Numbered from the stretch's first letter, positions 27,415-37,911 are shown. The stretch: 64,000 nucleotides of DNA from Verrucomicrobiota bacterium (GCA_014860005.1 JACZKP010000172.1:1-64000), one strand, 5' to 3'. Program-made: numbers and translations. Notes: a model not told the origin generated them from the letters alone.

Positions 27415-28557
27415 ATGAAAACACTCCGGATCGGACTCATCGGGTACGGCTTCATGGGCCGGGCACATTCCAACGCGTATCGCAGGGTGGGCAACTTCTT
27501 CGACTTCGAGCACGAATGTGTGCTCCAGGCCGCGTGCGCCCGCGATGCGGAAAAGGCCAAAGACTTCGCCCGGCGTTGGGGCTATCAAAGCGTCGAAACC
27601 GACTGGCGCAAATTGATTGCCCGCGAGGACATTGATTTGGTGGACATCTGCGTGCCCAACAATTTGCACGCGGAAATCGCCATCGCCGCCGCCAAGGCCG
27701 GGAAAATGATCCTCTGCGAAAAGCCCCTTTCCATGAACAGTCCCGAAGGCCGGAAGATGGTGGCGGCCGTCGAGAAGGCCAAAGTGCCGAACATGGTCTG
27801 GTACAATTACCGGCGCGTGCCGGCGGTGACGCTGGCGAAACAATTGATAGACGAGGGCCGCTTGGGAAAGATTTTCCATTACCGCGCGAAGTTCCTTCAA
27901 GACTGGACGATCAGCGCCGACCTGCCGCAAGGTGGCGCCGGTTTGTGGCGACTGGACGTGAAGGCCGCCGGCAGCGGCGTCACTGGAGATTTGCTGGCGC
28001 ATTGCATTGACACGGCGCTCTGGCTGAATGGCGGGATCGAGAAGGTGAACGCCATGACGGAGACCTTCATCAAGCAACGCAAGCACACGCTGACGGGCAA
28101 AGTGGAGAAGGTGGGCATTGACGATGCGTGCGCATTCCTGGCCCGCTTCAACAACGGTTCGCTGGCCACGTTCGAGTCCACCCGCTACGCGCGCGGCCAC
28201 AAGGCGCTTTACACCTTCGAGATCAACGGCGAGCACGCCTCCATTTTCTGGGATCTGCACGACCTGCACCGTTTGCAGTACTTCGATCATCGCGATGAGA
28301 GCCTCGTGCGCGGCTGGCGTTCGATTCATGTGAGCGACGGGGATCAACCCTACATGAAGCATTGGTGGGTGCCCGGTCTGCAAATTGGCTACGAACACAG
28401 CTTTGTTCACCAGGTCGCCGACTTCATTCAAGGCCTTGAGTCCGGCAAACCCGCCGGGCCGACCTTCCGCGACGCGCTGGAAACCCAGCAGGTTTGCGAC
28501 GCCGTGTTGAAATCCGCCAAGACGCAGCGGTGGGAGAAGGTGGCGAAAGCGAAGTGA
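27415..28557 (+). CDS. Gfo/Idh/MocA family oxidoreductase (cytoplasmic)
   Basis: The ATG at 27415 gives 380 residues. There is no signal. The Rossmann motif [19 protein letters not shown] is at residues 3-21, the active-site [13 protein letters not shown] near 101, and the [16 protein letters not shown] strand between them. The second domain contains [20 protein letters not shown], with the His expected to act in catalysis. It probably oxidises a sugar, sugar derivative or inositol with NAD(P). It lies 128 bases after the DUF5684 gene and 101 before the spermidine synthase-like gene, reading the same way. Confidence 0.9.
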   Translation: MKTLRIGLIGYGFMGRAHSNAYRRVGNFFDFEHECVLQAACARDAEKAKDFARRWGYQSVETDWRKLIAREDIDLVDICVPNNLHAEIAIAAAKAGKMILCEKPLSMNSPEGRKMVAAVEKAKVPNMVWYNYRRVPAVTLAKQLIDEGRLGKIFHYRAKFLQDWTISADLPQGGAGLWRLDVKAAGSGVTGDLLAHCIDTALWLNGGIEKVNAMTETFIKQRKHTLTGKVEKVGIDDACAFLARFNNGSLATFESTRYARGHKALYTFEINGEHASIFWDLHDLHRLQYFDHRDESLVRGWRSIHVSDGDQPYMKHWWVPGLQIGYEHSFVHQVADFIQGLESGKPAGPTFRDALETQQVCDAVLKSAKTQRWEKVAKAK

Positions 28558-28658
28558 TCGCCCGGGCAGGAATCCACGCGCAAACCGCCGCGTTTACGCG
28601 CAGCCTCCAACGACAGTTCGCGGAGCAAGGTCGCGGCGAGCTTTCCTGGTGAGGGTTT

Positions 28659-30971
28659 ATGGCTTCCCCGCGTGACGGCAAAACTCTGCCCTTTGCCGTC
28701 ACCATTTTCCTGTCCGCCTTCCTGCTGTTTGTCGTTCAACTAATTCTCAGCAAATTCATCCTGCCGTGGTTTGGCGGCGTGCCCGCAGTCTGGACCACAT
28801 GCATGTTGTTCTTCCAATCGCTGCTGCTGCTGGGCTATGCCTACGCGCACTGGCTCGGCACGCGGCTGTCGCCCGCGCGGCAAGGGTGGACTCATCTGGC
28901 CCTGCTTACTGCATCGCTCGTGGTGGTGGCGTGGCTTTGGGGGAACTGGGGTTCGCCCATTCTGCCGTCGGAATCATGGAAACCGGTTGGGCCTGAACAG
29001 CCAATCCAGAACATCTTGAAACTGCTTGCGGTCAGTGTCGGCTTTCCATTGTTCCTGCTGGCCGCCACCAGTCCGTTGTTACAACGCTGGTTCAGTTTGA
29101 GACCCGACGGCCAGAAGCCCTACCGTCTTTACGCATTGTCCAACACGGGTTCCCTGCTCGGACTCCTCTCGTATCCTTTCATCATCGAACCGTGGATGCG
29201 CGTTTCAACCCAGGGTCAGTTGTGGGGCATCGCCTACGGACTCTTCGCCCTCGCGTGCGCCGTGAGTGCCGTGACGGTGCTCCGCTCATCCGTGACCCCG
29301 GCGCCAACACCGCCTGCCGCATCCATTCAAGAACCGCCGCCTTCCTGGCAAACCGTGATGGTCTGGCTGACACTGCCAGCTGTTACTTCGTCCATGCTGC
29401 TCGCAGTGACCAATAATCTCTGCCAGGACATTGCCGTGGTGCCGTTCTTGTGGGTGCTGCCGCTGGCCATTTATCTGGTGAGTTTCATTTTGTGTTTCGC
29501 CGGCGACCACTGGTATCACCGGGGCGCCTTTGTCACGACCACAGCCCTCGTCAGCCTGGTCGCGCTCGCCACTGGTTTTCAAGGCGCGCGATTCCCCTTG
29601 CCGGCGCAGGTTGCGTGTTACGGCCTGTTTCTATTTCTCTTCTGCATGACTTGTCACGGCGAATTGGTGCGGCTGAAACCGGGGCCGCGTCATTTGACAC
29701 TGTTCTATCTCATGCTGGCGTTGGGCGGGGTGCTGGGCGGGGTGTTTGTCGGACTGGTCGCGCCGGTGGTGTTCAATGGCTACCGGGAATTCCCTGTCAC
29801 CTTGCTGGCCGGTTGGATCGTGCTGACGGTGGTTTTTGCCCGCGACCACGCCTCCGGTTTTCACCGGGGCGATCGCTGGCAGTTTGCCGGCCTGGTTTCT
29901 CTGCTTGGTTATCTGGCGTTGGATTACGGACTGGAATTCACGCCGCTACGCCACGTTGACTTCTTCTGGAAACACTCCCTGACCCTGACGCTGGCGGGCG
30001 CGGTTCTCCTGACCGCATTCGTGGTGTTGGGATTTGGACGACTACCGCTCGCACACGCACGTCACTGGCCACGCGTGCTGGCAGGCATCGTGATCCTCAC
30101 GGGCGGATGGATCGCCGGGCGGCAGATTCAACGCACGGAAGCCGGCACATTGGAAGCGCGCCGCAATTTCTACGGCATCGTGCGCGTGATGCAAAGCCAC
30201 CTCGCCGTGGAAGGCCGCGCGACGCCCGTGCGGCAACTAACGCACGGCCAGGTGAACCACGGCATTCAAATCCTGGCCGAACCCTGGCGGCGGCAGCCGG
30301 TGAGTTACTACGCGCGTGACAGCGGCGTGGAACTGGCCTTTCGACTGCATCCGCGCCGCACCAGTTCCGCACCCATGAACATCGGCGTGATGGGACTGGG
30401 AGTGGGCACGCTCGCCGCGTTTGCGCGGACAGGGGACGCGGTACGCTTTTATGAAATCAATCCCGCCGTCCGCGACCTTTGCACGGGGCCGCAGCCATAC
30501 TTTACTTATTTGCAGGAATGCGCGGGCCGGGTGAACATTGTAATGGGCGATGCGCGGCTGGCGCTTAGCCGGGAATTGCAGGAGAACCAGCCCGGACAGT
30601 TCGACATCCTCGTGATGGATGCCTTTTCCGGCGACTCGGTGCCGGCTCATTTGCTGACCACGGAGGCCATGGCACTTTATGTGAAACATCTGCGCGATGA
30701 CGACGCCGTCATCGCCGTGAACATCTCCAATCAGTATCTGGATTTGCGCGATCTGGTGGCCAGCCTCGCGCGCCATTCCGGGCGGCACGCCGCCGTCATT
30801 CACAGCCGTGGTCAACCGCCGGACAACACCCCCTCGCGCTGGTGTTTGCTCACCCGCAACCCGGAGTTCCTCCAGCAGCCGCTCATCCAATCAGCCCGGG
30901 AACCGGATCGTGAGCACCGTGAAATCCTCTGGACCGACGATTTCAGCAATCTGTTTCAACTGCTGCGTTGA
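28659..30971 (+). CDS. Fused multi-pass membrane / spermidine synthase-like protein
   Basis: 770 residues. Residues 1-480 contain about a dozen hydrophobic segments in an MFS-like arrangement (LPFAVTIFLSAFLLFVVQLI near the start). The remainder is a soluble spermine/spermidine synthase-type methyltransferase fold, with the SAM/dcSAM-binding NIGVMGLGVGTLAAFA near 573 and VMDAFSGDSVPAHLLTTEAM near 648. Such fusions are common in environmental bacteria and no biochemical role is settled. It may transfer aminopropyl or methyl groups at the membrane. The key polyamine-synthase Asp appears to be present in MDAFSGD. Start ATG 28659. Confidence 0.85.
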   Translation: MASPRDGKTLPFAVTIFLSAFLLFVVQLILSKFILPWFGGVPAVWTTCMLFFQSLLLLGYAYAHWLGTRLSPARQGWTHLALLTASLVVVAWLWGNWGSPILPSESWKPVGPEQPIQNILKLLAVSVGFPLFLLAATSPLLQRWFSLRPDGQKPYRLYALSNTGSLLGLLSYPFIIEPWMRVSTQGQLWGIAYGLFALACAVSAVTVLRSSVTPAPTPPAASIQEPPPSWQTVMVWLTLPAVTSSMLLAVTNNLCQDIAVVPFLWVLPLAIYLVSFILCFAGDHWYHRGAFVTTTALVSLVALATGFQGARFPLPAQVACYGLFLFLFCMTCHGELVRLKPGPRHLTLFYLMLALGGVLGGVFVGLVAPVVFNGYREFPVTLLAGWIVLTVVFARDHASGFHRGDRWQFAGLVSLLGYLALDYGLEFTPLRHVDFFWKHSLTLTLAGAVLLTAFVVLGFGRLPLAHARHWPRVLAGIVILTGGWIAGRQIQRTEAGTLEARRNFYGIVRVMQSHLAVEGRATPVRQLTHGQVNHGIQILAEPWRRQPVSYYARDSGVELAFRLHPRRTSSAPMNIGVMGLGVGTLAAFARTGDAVRFYEINPAVRDLCTGPQPYFTYLQECAGRVNIVMGDARLALSRELQENQPGQFDILVMDAFSGDSVPAHLLTTEAMALYVKHLRDDDAVIAVNISNQYLDLRDLVASLARHSGRHAAVIHSRGQPPDNTPSRWCLLTRNPEFLQQPLIQSAREPDREHREILWTDDFSNLFQLLR

Positions 30972-31210
30972 AGCCGGGCTGAAACCCCGGATGACCCTGG
31001 TGGCGTCGCAGCCCAATCACAACCTCGAATAGGCAGTGTCCTAATTCGATTGTAGGGCACGACGTAAGGAGTGCGTTTTCAGAAGCCTCGTCACCTCGTC
31101 ACCTACGAATCAGACCCCTGCGGTCCAACCGGCGGTTGAAGTTACAGATTGAATTTTTTTGACCTGAAGCGCGTCCTTGAATCACAATTCAACCAGATAC
31201 ACAATAAACC

Positions 31211-31621
31211 ATGAACGTAAAAACTGTATTTGTCGGACTTGGCACGATGGCGGCACTGCTCACCGCCAGTGCCAAGGATGTGGATGTGAGCAAACTGCCG
31301 GCGGCCGCCACCAAGAAGGACGTAACCTTCGCCAAGGACATCAAACCCATTTTTGAGAAATCCTGCGTGAAGTGCCACGGGGCGGAGAAACCCAAGGCCA
31401 GGCTGCGGCTGGATAATCTCGAAGGCTCGCTCAAGGGCAGCAGCGATGGAAAAGTGATCGAACCCGGCAACAGCGCCAAGAGCAGCCTAGTTCACAGCGT
31501 CGCGCGGCTCGGCGACGAGGACTACTGGATGCCGCCGCCGAAGAACAAGGACAAGATTCCCGCGTTAACCGCGGAACAGGTGGGCTTGATACGTGCCTGG
31601 ATTGACCAGGGTGCGAAATAG
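31211..31621 (+). CDS. Small exported planctomycete-type cytochrome c
   Basis: 136 residues. A signal peptide covers residues 1-20 (KTVFVGLGTMAALLTASA). A single haem site SCVKCHG lies near residue 53, in the context VTFAKDIKPIFEKSCVKCHG that typifies the PSCyt1 domain. The distal Met may lie in DEDYWMPPP. It is a periplasmic electron carrier. In this phylum the domain is usually fused to large PSD1/PSCyt proteins; here it stands alone. Confidence 0.88.
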   Translation: MNVKTVFVGLGTMAALLTASAKDVDVSKLPAAATKKDVTFAKDIKPIFEKSCVKCHGAEKPKARLRLDNLEGSLKGSSDGKVIEPGNSAKSSLVHSVARLGDEDYWMPPPKNKDKIPALTAEQVGLIRAWIDQGAK

Positions 31622-31647
31622 CAACCCGACAGGCTCGACAAATTGCA

Positions 31648-31676
31648 GGGCGCGATCGTGAATCACGATTGCGCCC
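31648..31676 (+). terminator. Strong hairpin after the cytochrome c gene
   Basis: GGGCGCGATCGTG, loop AAT, CACGATTGCGCCC: a 13-pair stem with one G-U pair, 27 bases after the stop and followed by a pyrimidine-rich TTCCGTTCTCTC. A likely transcription terminator. Confidence 0.6.
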
Positions 31677-31951
31677 TTCCGTTCTCTCCCGATGCCACCT
31701 GTGCAGGCATTGGCAGTGACACTCAGAGCAGAGCTTTGTCGAAACGGTTTGTCCTCCGCGTCCATTGTAGTGCCATCTCCCACCATCGCGCAATTCTGAG
31801 AAGATTTTTTAACGCAGAGGACGCGGAGGTTGGCGCGGAGGAACGCAGAGGTGAATCGCTTTGCGGCCTTTGCGAGAAGCCCTGCGCCCTCTGCGTTAAG
31901 TCGGGCGGCGTGGGTTTGGTTGCGGCCCGGTCGCGCTGTGAAATATCCAAA
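31677..31951. repeat. Intergenic region with AACGCAGAG inverted repeat
   Basis: No gene seen. Between 31808 and 31898 the arms TTAACGCAGAGG and CCCTCTGCGTTAA face each other, and the interior has further GCGGAGG and GCGGCC repeats. This is the style of the AACGCAGAG repeat seen in many Verrucomicrobia and Planctomycetes intergenic regions. Confidence 0.55.
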
Positions 31952-32716
31952 CTAATTGCTGGGACACTCCTGACCGCTGAGCATCCACCCGTTGGTGATC
32001 ATGTGGGCGGTGCGTTTCCGTGTGACCCATTCGGCGTGGCCGTCGGCAAAGCCCCAGTTCCAGCCTTTCTCGCCGTGATTGTTCGGCGGGTCTGGACAGT
32101 TGTTCACCGGGTTGCTCGGGAACAACGAACTGGTATCGTCCGCATCCAGAACGATCACTGTGCGTGTGGGCCCCACCATCACGGTCTTGGGGTTCTTGCG
32201 GATATAACCCGGAGACGGGTAGTCTGGCAGGGCAGCTCCCGTCCAGGGATTTCGCTGATAGTAGCCAAAGAACTCATAGCTATGGCCGTACTGAAAGTGC
32301 CTGGATTCCCGATCTCCATGACACGAGACATTCAAGTCCGGGATTTCCCCCAGTTTGTTTGGCAGCTCCCGTATCTGGTTCTTCGTGCTGGGGCACAGGA
32401 AGGTCTTGATGTTCCGAATGAGTTTCGTCTGATAATACGATTGTGGGGCTTCATCGCCGCCGATGGAGGAAGTCCAATAAAACCAATTCTCCCACGTCTC
32501 CGAATACAAATGCGCGGCGATCATGATCTGGCGCGCATTGTTGAAGCAGGAAATGCGGTTGGCCTTTTCCTTGGCCTTGCTCAAAGCCGGCAACAGCATG
32601 GCCGCCAGAATGGCGATGATGGCGATAACCACCAGCAATTCGATCAGGGTGAAGGCAAGTTGCCACCGGCGGACAAACTCCGTCCGCCGGCGGCTGGAAC
32701 AACTTTGAAACTTCAT
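31952..32716 (-). CDS. Type II pseudopilin-like protein (DUF1559 / H-X9-DG style)
   Basis: 254 residues. The prepilin motif [20 protein letters not shown] starts near residue 22, with Ala rather than Gly at the cleavage position, then [20 protein letters not shown]. The C-terminal FADGHAEWV motif is usual for the large pseudopilin families of Verrucomicrobia and Planctomycetes. It should be inserted in the inner membrane and cleaved by a prepilin peptidase. The leader is unusually long because a palindrome (32663-32693) lies just after the start codon and encodes [10 protein letters not shown]. It follows the large secreted protein at 32747 by 30 bases, so the two are probably co-transcribed. 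Confidence 0.85.
   Translation of the reverse strand: MKFQSCSSRRRTEFVRRWQLAFTLIELLVVIAIIAILAAMLLPALSKAKEKANRISCFNNARQIMIAAHLYSETWENWFYWTSSIGGDEAPQSYYQTKLIRNIKTFLCPSTKNQIRELPNKLGEIPDLNVSCHGDRESRHFQYGHSYEFFGYYQRNPWTGAALPDYPSPGYIRKNPKTVMVGPTRTVIVLDADDTSSLFPSNPVNNCPDPPNNHGEKGWNWGFADGHAEWVTRKRTAHMITNGWMLSGQECPSN
32663..32693. repeat. Palindrome in the leader of the pseudopilin gene
   Basis: CCACCGGCGGAC, seven bases, GTCCGCCGGCGG: a 12-bp stem with one mismatch, 23 bases after the start codon on the minus strand. It is read in frame as part of the prepilin leader. Either a repeat captured into the coding region or an mRNA hairpin that limits translation. Confidence 0.6.
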
Positions 32717-32746
32717 ATAGGCATTGGTCTGCCTGACTCCGACCGG

Positions 32747-35700
32747 CTACGGCAGTAGCTGCAACCGGTAGAAGTAGGTATTCCCAACGGGCGCTGGTTC
32801 GCTGTACTGCGTGGCGGATTGGTTGGCCGCGTTGGTGGTGTACGGTTCGGTGACACTGGTGGCCCGAAGCACGTGATAATTCACGCCGTCGGGTTTTGTG
32901 ACGTCGAGCACCACATTGCCGCCGACAATCGAGATATTGGAAATCTCGAACGACACCACCGGGGCCAGTTCGGGCAAATCCAGCACGCGGAAGTAATCGT
33001 AATGTGCATCCGGCATGTCCCAAATGGCCAAGCCCACCCGGTTGTTGGCCACGGACTGGTCTGTCCACTGCCAGCGATACACGATGGCGGGGGCATCCAC
33101 ATTCCACGCCGACAAGGTGTAGGTGCCGTTGTTGTTCGCGAAGCGGGTCGCGAAACGCCGGCCCGGGGTGTAGATGAAGGTATTGTCCCCGGCGGCAATG
33201 GTGGTCCAAACGCCGCCTGACTTGCGACTGACATTCACGCCCTGGGCCATCTGGCCGGCCAGCGGCACCTGGGAGTTGAACATCACGCGGGCGAAGTTAT
33301 CGGTGTCTTCGTAGTCATACACGAAGCCCATGCCGCCGTCGTCCAGCGGGTGGATGCCCAGTTCCAAAACGTAGTTCGCGTTGGTCAGCGCCGGAGCCAA
33401 AAGCATCGGACCTTCGCCATCCGCCTTCGGACTCTCAAGCGTGCCCGACTGGGGCGTGCCAAATGCCCGGGTGAAATTGGCAATCGTGCCATGGCCCGAC
33501 ACATTCCAATCACCGAGCAATCCGCCAACCGGCTCGGCGGCGTAGGGATTCTCCCAGCCTGCCGGAAGATCGGTATGGATGGGGGCCGTTTCCCAATCTT
33601 CGACGAAGGCGTTCGTGCCGCTCACTTGCAGGATGATGTTGTCCATGTAGAGGCCCTGGCCCACCGGATTCATCTGCACGCCAGGTGCGTTGGGATTATT
33701 GGTGGTGGAGTTCCACGTGCCGGCGGTTAGCGCCCCCATGCCCCACGGACCAATGCCAATTCGCCCGGAAGGCAGATCGCCGTCGGTGAAGGTCAGAGTC
33801 ACCTCCGAACTGGGATCCCAATCCGGCGGGCTGAGGAACACGTTCCAACCGATGACCTGAACTTCAAAGTTGTCGTTCGTTCCATTGACCGTGACCCGAA
33901 ACCGTTTGTAACCGGTGATGTCCAGCGGGTCGGTGTAGAAGAACCCGGCTTCGGATGAGGGAGTGATCGCCGAAAACCAACCGTTGGTGCGCTTCTGCAG
34001 CGTGATGCCCTGGAGCGGACGCAATGGATTTGAAGTGAGTTCGCCACAAACGGTGACGCGATACCAATTGCTCTTGTTGAGATAACGGAAGTAGAGACTG
34101 AGGCCGTCGTTGTCGCCGACGCTGTATTCCGCCGAGAGCGAGAACGTGCCGGCCCAATCCGGATTCCACGCATTGGATCGGATCACAAGATAGGGTCCTT
34201 GGAAGCTGGCATTGGTGGCGTAGCTCGTGGGGCTGAGAAACTCCCCGTCGTTCGGGCCGGGGCTGTCCGCATTGCGGTTCTGATTGCTGTTCTCCCATAA
34301 CCCGCGGAAGCCGCTGCCAAAATTGGTGACCACGAACCCACCGGGCAAGGCCCGGTCGTCCGCTTCGTTGATCCACTTGGAGAACAGGCCGTCATTCAGG
34401 ACGAGTCCTTCGGCATACGCCGGATTGCTGCCGCGCCGGAATTCGGTGATGTTGTCCGCGTCGTCCATATCCGGGTTGCCATCCGCCTTTTCCGATAGGT
34501 TCCCCGCACCAAAGTACCGGTACTCCCACTCGTCCGGCAGACCGTCGTTATCGGAATCCACAGCGAAATTCGCGGTGAGGGTAATGGGGCGCGTCATGGG
34601 GAAGGTCAGTGACGCCGAAGCGGAAATGCTGTCGCCCGACCAGCCCACAAACACCGAGCCGGGATTGGCGGTGGCGGTGGCCGTGACACTCTCGTTGGCA
34701 TTGACCCACGGGCCCAAGGTGGCGTTGGCCGTGCCGCCGGCGGTGGCGTTGACGGTCAATTCGTACTGCGTTTGCCAGTTCCAAGAGATTAGCGAAAACT
34801 GGTTCAAGGTGAAAATCGCCTCATTGGTAGCGCCGGAAGCCGCAACCGATCCTGAACCTGACCAACCAACTGAAACCTGGCGGACGCCCGGTGACGTGAC
34901 CACCACGTTGTCCACTGTAGCGGTAACGGAGCCGCTGACGGGCAAATCATTCAGTCCGACCGGCGGATTCGGGGTGCCGAACGGCGAGGAAACCAGCAAA
35001 CCTTCATTCTCAACCTTCCGCACACGAAACGAGTCCACACCAGTTCCGTAGTCAGCATCAGCAGCGGCATTGCCCCGTTGAGCCCAACTGAACACCCCTG
35101 CTTGCCCCGTTGCAAGGTTGTCCGGAACCAAAGTACTGGCAGCCATGTCTATTGGGCCAAAGCTCGATACGGTAGGCGACGCGCCGTCGGGATTTACGAC
35201 GCACATGATTTGAAGGTTGTTATTCCTGATGGCGGCGTGAACATCAAATGGGACGTTAATTGGTGGAAGGAAGCCAGGATCGTAAAACATCTGGTCGAAT
35301 GTTCGGTTGACGTTCTTTTGAACAGAAATACCGGTTCTGATTCCGAGGCCACTGGCCTGATTGCGAAATGCAATCCGATACCAATTTGTCCGGTCTTGCC
35401 AGCGCAGCAACATCCCAAACCCGTCATTATCAGGGGTCTGAAAACGAACGCTAACGACGTAGTTGGACCAATTCAAATCTCCAATCACAGCTGCGTTCAC
35501 CGGAGTGTTGGTGTACGCCGTGTTGTTATTCTCGGGAGCAGAATCATTGTTCTCAATCATCATGCCCAATGGGCCGTTGGCGTCTACCCCAAATCCCCAC
35601 GTGCCTGTGTCAACGGGATAGTCATTGGCAGTGCTGGGAGTAATGGTAAAGGACCAGTCATTAGTGAGAACGCTGTTTATGACCGCGGTGTCAAGCGGTG

Positions 35701-36460
35701 TGCCGTTAAGCGTCGGGCTCTGGATTCGGAATGCGGCAGGGGTTCCACCTTGTTGTCCCCAGGAGAACAATCCAACCTTGCCCGCTGCCGCGGTTGGAAG
35801 TACTGCATCGGTGGCCAAATTGTGAACAATTGGCCCAACCGAAACACCCAGTGGGTCATCCGTAACCACAACAGTCAGCAATCCATTGGTCACACCAATA
35901 CTGACGTCAAATGGCCGTCCCGCCGTATTAACGAACGAGCTGTCTGGTCCCACGATATCCGTGGGAACATTGTTGCTCATGCGATCTACTGTCGCGCCCC
36001 GCACTGGCCAACCGACGAGGCGATCAGCCTGCCGACTAAATGCGATTCGATAGAAAGTCTCCTCGTTCTCGTAGCCCCAAATCAGGCCAAAGCCGTCATC
36101 GTCACCCGCTGTCAGTCGCGCCGTGTACGAGAATGTTGCCGGCGCCGTCGTTTCGTGGATCAGCATGACTGCAAGGCGAGTGGCGGAACCCGCGACCGAC
36201 GCGCCTGTGTACACGTTGCTGTTTTCGCGGAAAGAATTGCTGACTTTATCAAACTGCCACATCATCGGCCCTTCGATCCATGCTCCCCCAGCCGGCTGCA
36301 CGGCCGTCCAACCGGGAATGCCGCCTTCAAATTGATCTTCAAACAACACTTCAGCCGGCTCCGCCGCCAAACGGGGTGCAGGCACAATCGCCAACGCAAA
36401 GAGCGCCGCAAAGGCAATAGGTTGAATCCAGCGGGTGGAAACGTGGGATAGGGTTTTCAT
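32747..36460 (-). CDS. Giant secreted multi-lectin-like protein, paralogue of 37993-41205
   Basis: About 1237 residues from ATG 36460; a TTG at 36472 would add four. The signal peptide ends near LAAEPAEV. At least two, probably four, concanavalin/LamG-like modules follow, each with a DDDGFGLIWGYENEETFYRIA-type core. An InlB/Big-like repeat (GGTANATLGPWVNANESV) lies near residues 566-640, then a calcium-type motif DSDNDGLPDEWE, more lectin-like modules, and a C-terminal FnIII-like strand (NTYFYRLQLLP). The N-terminal 250 residues match the neighbour at 41205 (IPGWTAVQP ... TARLTAGDDDGFGLI). It is probably a surface or extracellular glycan-binding protein of the GH144 locus. Confidence 0.8.
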   Translation of the reverse strand: MKTLSHVSTRWIQPIAFAALFALAIVPAPRLAAEPAEVLFEDQFEGGIPGWTAVQPAGGAWIEGPMMWQFDKVSNSFRENSNVYTGASVAGSATRLAVMLIHETTAPATFSYTARLTAGDDDGFGLIWGYENEETFYRIAFSRQADRLVGWPVRGATVDRMSNNVPTDIVGPDSSFVNTAGRPFDVSIGVTNGLLTVVVTDDPLGVSVGPIVHNLATDAVLPTAAAGKVGLFSWGQQGGTPAAFRIQSPTLNGTPLDTAVINSVLTNDWSFTITPSTANDYPVDTGTWGFGVDANGPLGMMIENNDSAPENNNTAYTNTPVNAAVIGDLNWSNYVVSVRFQTPDNDGFGMLLRWQDRTNWYRIAFRNQASGLGIRTGISVQKNVNRTFDQMFYDPGFLPPINVPFDVHAAIRNNNLQIMCVVNPDGASPTVSSFGPIDMAASTLVPDNLATGQAGVFSWAQRGNAAADADYGTGVDSFRVRKVENEGLLVSSPFGTPNPPVGLNDLPVSGSVTATVDNVVVTSPGVRQVSVGWSGSGSVAASGATNEAIFTLNQFSLISWNWQTQYELTVNATAGGTANATLGPWVNANESVTATATANPGSVFVGWSGDSISASASLTFPMTRPITLTANFAVDSDNDGLPDEWEYRYFGAGNLSEKADGNPDMDDADNITEFRRGSNPAYAEGLVLNDGLFSKWINEADDRALPGGFVVTNFGSGFRGLWENSNQNRNADSPGPNDGEFLSPTSYATNASFQGPYLVIRSNAWNPDWAGTFSLSAEYSVGDNDGLSLYFRYLNKSNWYRVTVCGELTSNPLRPLQGITLQKRTNGWFSAITPSSEAGFFYTDPLDITGYKRFRVTVNGTNDNFEVQVIGWNVFLSPPDWDPSSEVTLTFTDGDLPSGRIGIGPWGMGALTAGTWNSTTNNPNAPGVQMNPVGQGLYMDNIILQVSGTNAFVEDWETAPIHTDLPAGWENPYAAEPVGGLLGDWNVSGHGTIANFTRAFGTPQSGTLESPKADGEGPMLLAPALTNANYVLELGIHPLDDGGMGFVYDYEDTDNFARVMFNSQVPLAGQMAQGVNVSRKSGGVWTTIAAGDNTFIYTPGRRFATRFANNNGTYTLSAWNVDAPAIVYRWQWTDQSVANNRVGLAIWDMPDAHYDYFRVLDLPELAPVVSFEISNISIVGGNVVLDVTKPDGVNYHVLRATSVTEPYTTNAANQSATQYSEPAPVGNTYFYRLQLLP

Positions 36461-36647
36461 AGTAGGTTTCAAGGCTTGATTGCCATTAACGTATCATCGT
36501 CCGGCGATGTCGCAGGCCCAAACCAGACCCCTCCCCTGCGCGACAACAGCAACATAACGGTGACATTTTGGTTCCGACTGTGTTTGTGGTTCTGGCTTCG
36601 GCGCAAAGACTAACGCAGACGATTGGACATGGCAATGCACATACGTC

Positions 36648-36661
36648 CGAAATTAACTTCG
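36648..36661. promoter_or_regulatory. Candidate XylR-type operator, site 1
   Basis: CGAAATTAACTTCG, a palindrome with one mismatched pair, lies 75 bases before the regulator gene start and in the divergent promoter region with the giant secreted protein. About 37 bases around it align with site 2 at 41275-41288, including the downstream stretch TTYGWHTTYGTCC. Having the same conserved block in front of both halves of the locus suggests an operator of the regulator at 36736. Confidence 0.45.
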
Positions 36662-36735
36662 ATTTTGTCCGCTCGCATGGAACGATGGCTTGCGCCGCGG
36701 TGCATGTCTTTTACCATGCGCCAACCGGCAAAGGT

Positions 36736-37911
36736 ATGAAACGCACCCGCCACAACGCCTTGCATGTCGCCGTCTGCGTGGACCAATTCCGCAGTCACGG
36801 GCGGGGCGTCATGCGCGGCATCGCCCGTTTCGTGGAAACTTACGGGCCGTGGTCGTTGTTCATTGACCCTCTGGCCGACAGCCATTATCCGCGCGGACGT
36901 TCGGAGAACTGGCGCGGCGACGGCATCCTAACCTACATTGAGGACCCGCAGCGCGCGGATCGGTTGAGCGCCTCCGCCATTCCCACGGTCGAACTGTTCG
37001 CCTACCGTTTGGATCACAAGCTGCCGCTGGTGGCGCACAACGATCTGGCGGTGGGTCGGATGGCAGCGGAGCACCTGTTGGGACGACATTTTCGCCGGTT
37101 TGCCTTCAGTGGTTATGTGAATTCCCTGTGGTCGGATCGCCGCCAGCAGGGCTTCACGGAACATCTGATGGAGGTGGGCTGTCCGCCGCCCGCCACCCTG
37201 CTCATCCAACGGCCGGAAACCTTGTCGGAATGGGAGAAGGTCCAGCAGCAACTGACCAACTGGATCAAGGAACTGCGCAAGCCGGTGGGGCTGATGGCCA
37301 GCAGCGATCACCACGCGCAACGCATCCTGGACGCCTGCCAGCGCGCCAGCGTGGTGGTGCCCGAGGAAGTGGCGGTCATCGGGGTGGATAATGACGAGGA
37401 GACTTGCCGCCTGTCTGACCCGCCGCTAACCAGCGTGATGCTGGACTCCGAGCGCGTGGGATACGAAGGGGCGAAACTGCTCGGCAAATTGATGCGGCGA
37501 AAGATCAAAGCCCGCCCGGCGAAGGAGCTTTTCATCCCGCCACTGGGCGTCTTTGCCCGGCAATCCACGGACGTCACCGCCATCAATGATCCTCTGGTGG
37601 CCCGCGCGGCCCGCGCCATCCGGGAACGGGCCTGTCACGGACTTTCCGTGGATGAACTGGTCAATGCCCTGCGCATCTCACGCAGCATTTTTTATCAGCG
37701 ATTCCACGCTGCGTTGGGCCGCTCGCCGCATTATGAAATCCTCCGCATCCAGCTAGATCGCGTGAAGAGTCTGCTGGTGCAAACCTCCCTGCCCTTGAAG
37801 GAAATCGCGGAGATGTCCGGCTTTAACAACCCCAACTACCTCAATGTGGCTTTCAAGCGCGAAATGGGTGTGACGCCCGGCGAATATCGCGAGCAGAAGT
37901 TGGGACATTGA
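36736..37911 (+). CDS. XylR-type transcriptional regulator (sugar-binding + AraC helix-turn-helix)
   Basis: The ATG at 36736 gives 391 residues; the open frame upstream to 36568 crosses the putative operator and is not used. Residues 8-275 form a LacI/XylR-type periplasmic-binding-like sensor (VAVCVDQFRSHGRGVMRGIA, then GLMASSDHHAQRILDACQ and VVPEEVAVIGVDNDEETC). Residues 285-391 form an AraC-type double helix-turn-helix (LSVDELVNALRISRSIFYQR and LKEIAEMSGFNNPNYLNVAF). XylR-type proteins activate sugar-catabolism genes on sugar binding. Its position between two secreted-protein genes and near a GH144 gene points to control of a glucan locus. Confidence 0.9.
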   Translation: MKRTRHNALHVAVCVDQFRSHGRGVMRGIARFVETYGPWSLFIDPLADSHYPRGRSENWRGDGILTYIEDPQRADRLSASAIPTVELFAYRLDHKLPLVAHNDLAVGRMAAEHLLGRHFRRFAFSGYVNSLWSDRRQQGFTEHLMEVGCPPPATLLIQRPETLSEWEKVQQQLTNWIKELRKPVGLMASSDHHAQRILDACQRASVVVPEEVAVIGVDNDEETCRLSDPPLTSVMLDSERVGYEGAKLLGKLMRRKIKARPAKELFIPPLGVFARQSTDVTAINDPLVARAARAIRERACHGLSVDELVNALRISRSIFYQRFHAALGRSPHYEILRIQLDRVKSLLVQTSLPLKEIAEMSGFNNPNYLNVAFKREMGVTPGEYREQKLGH

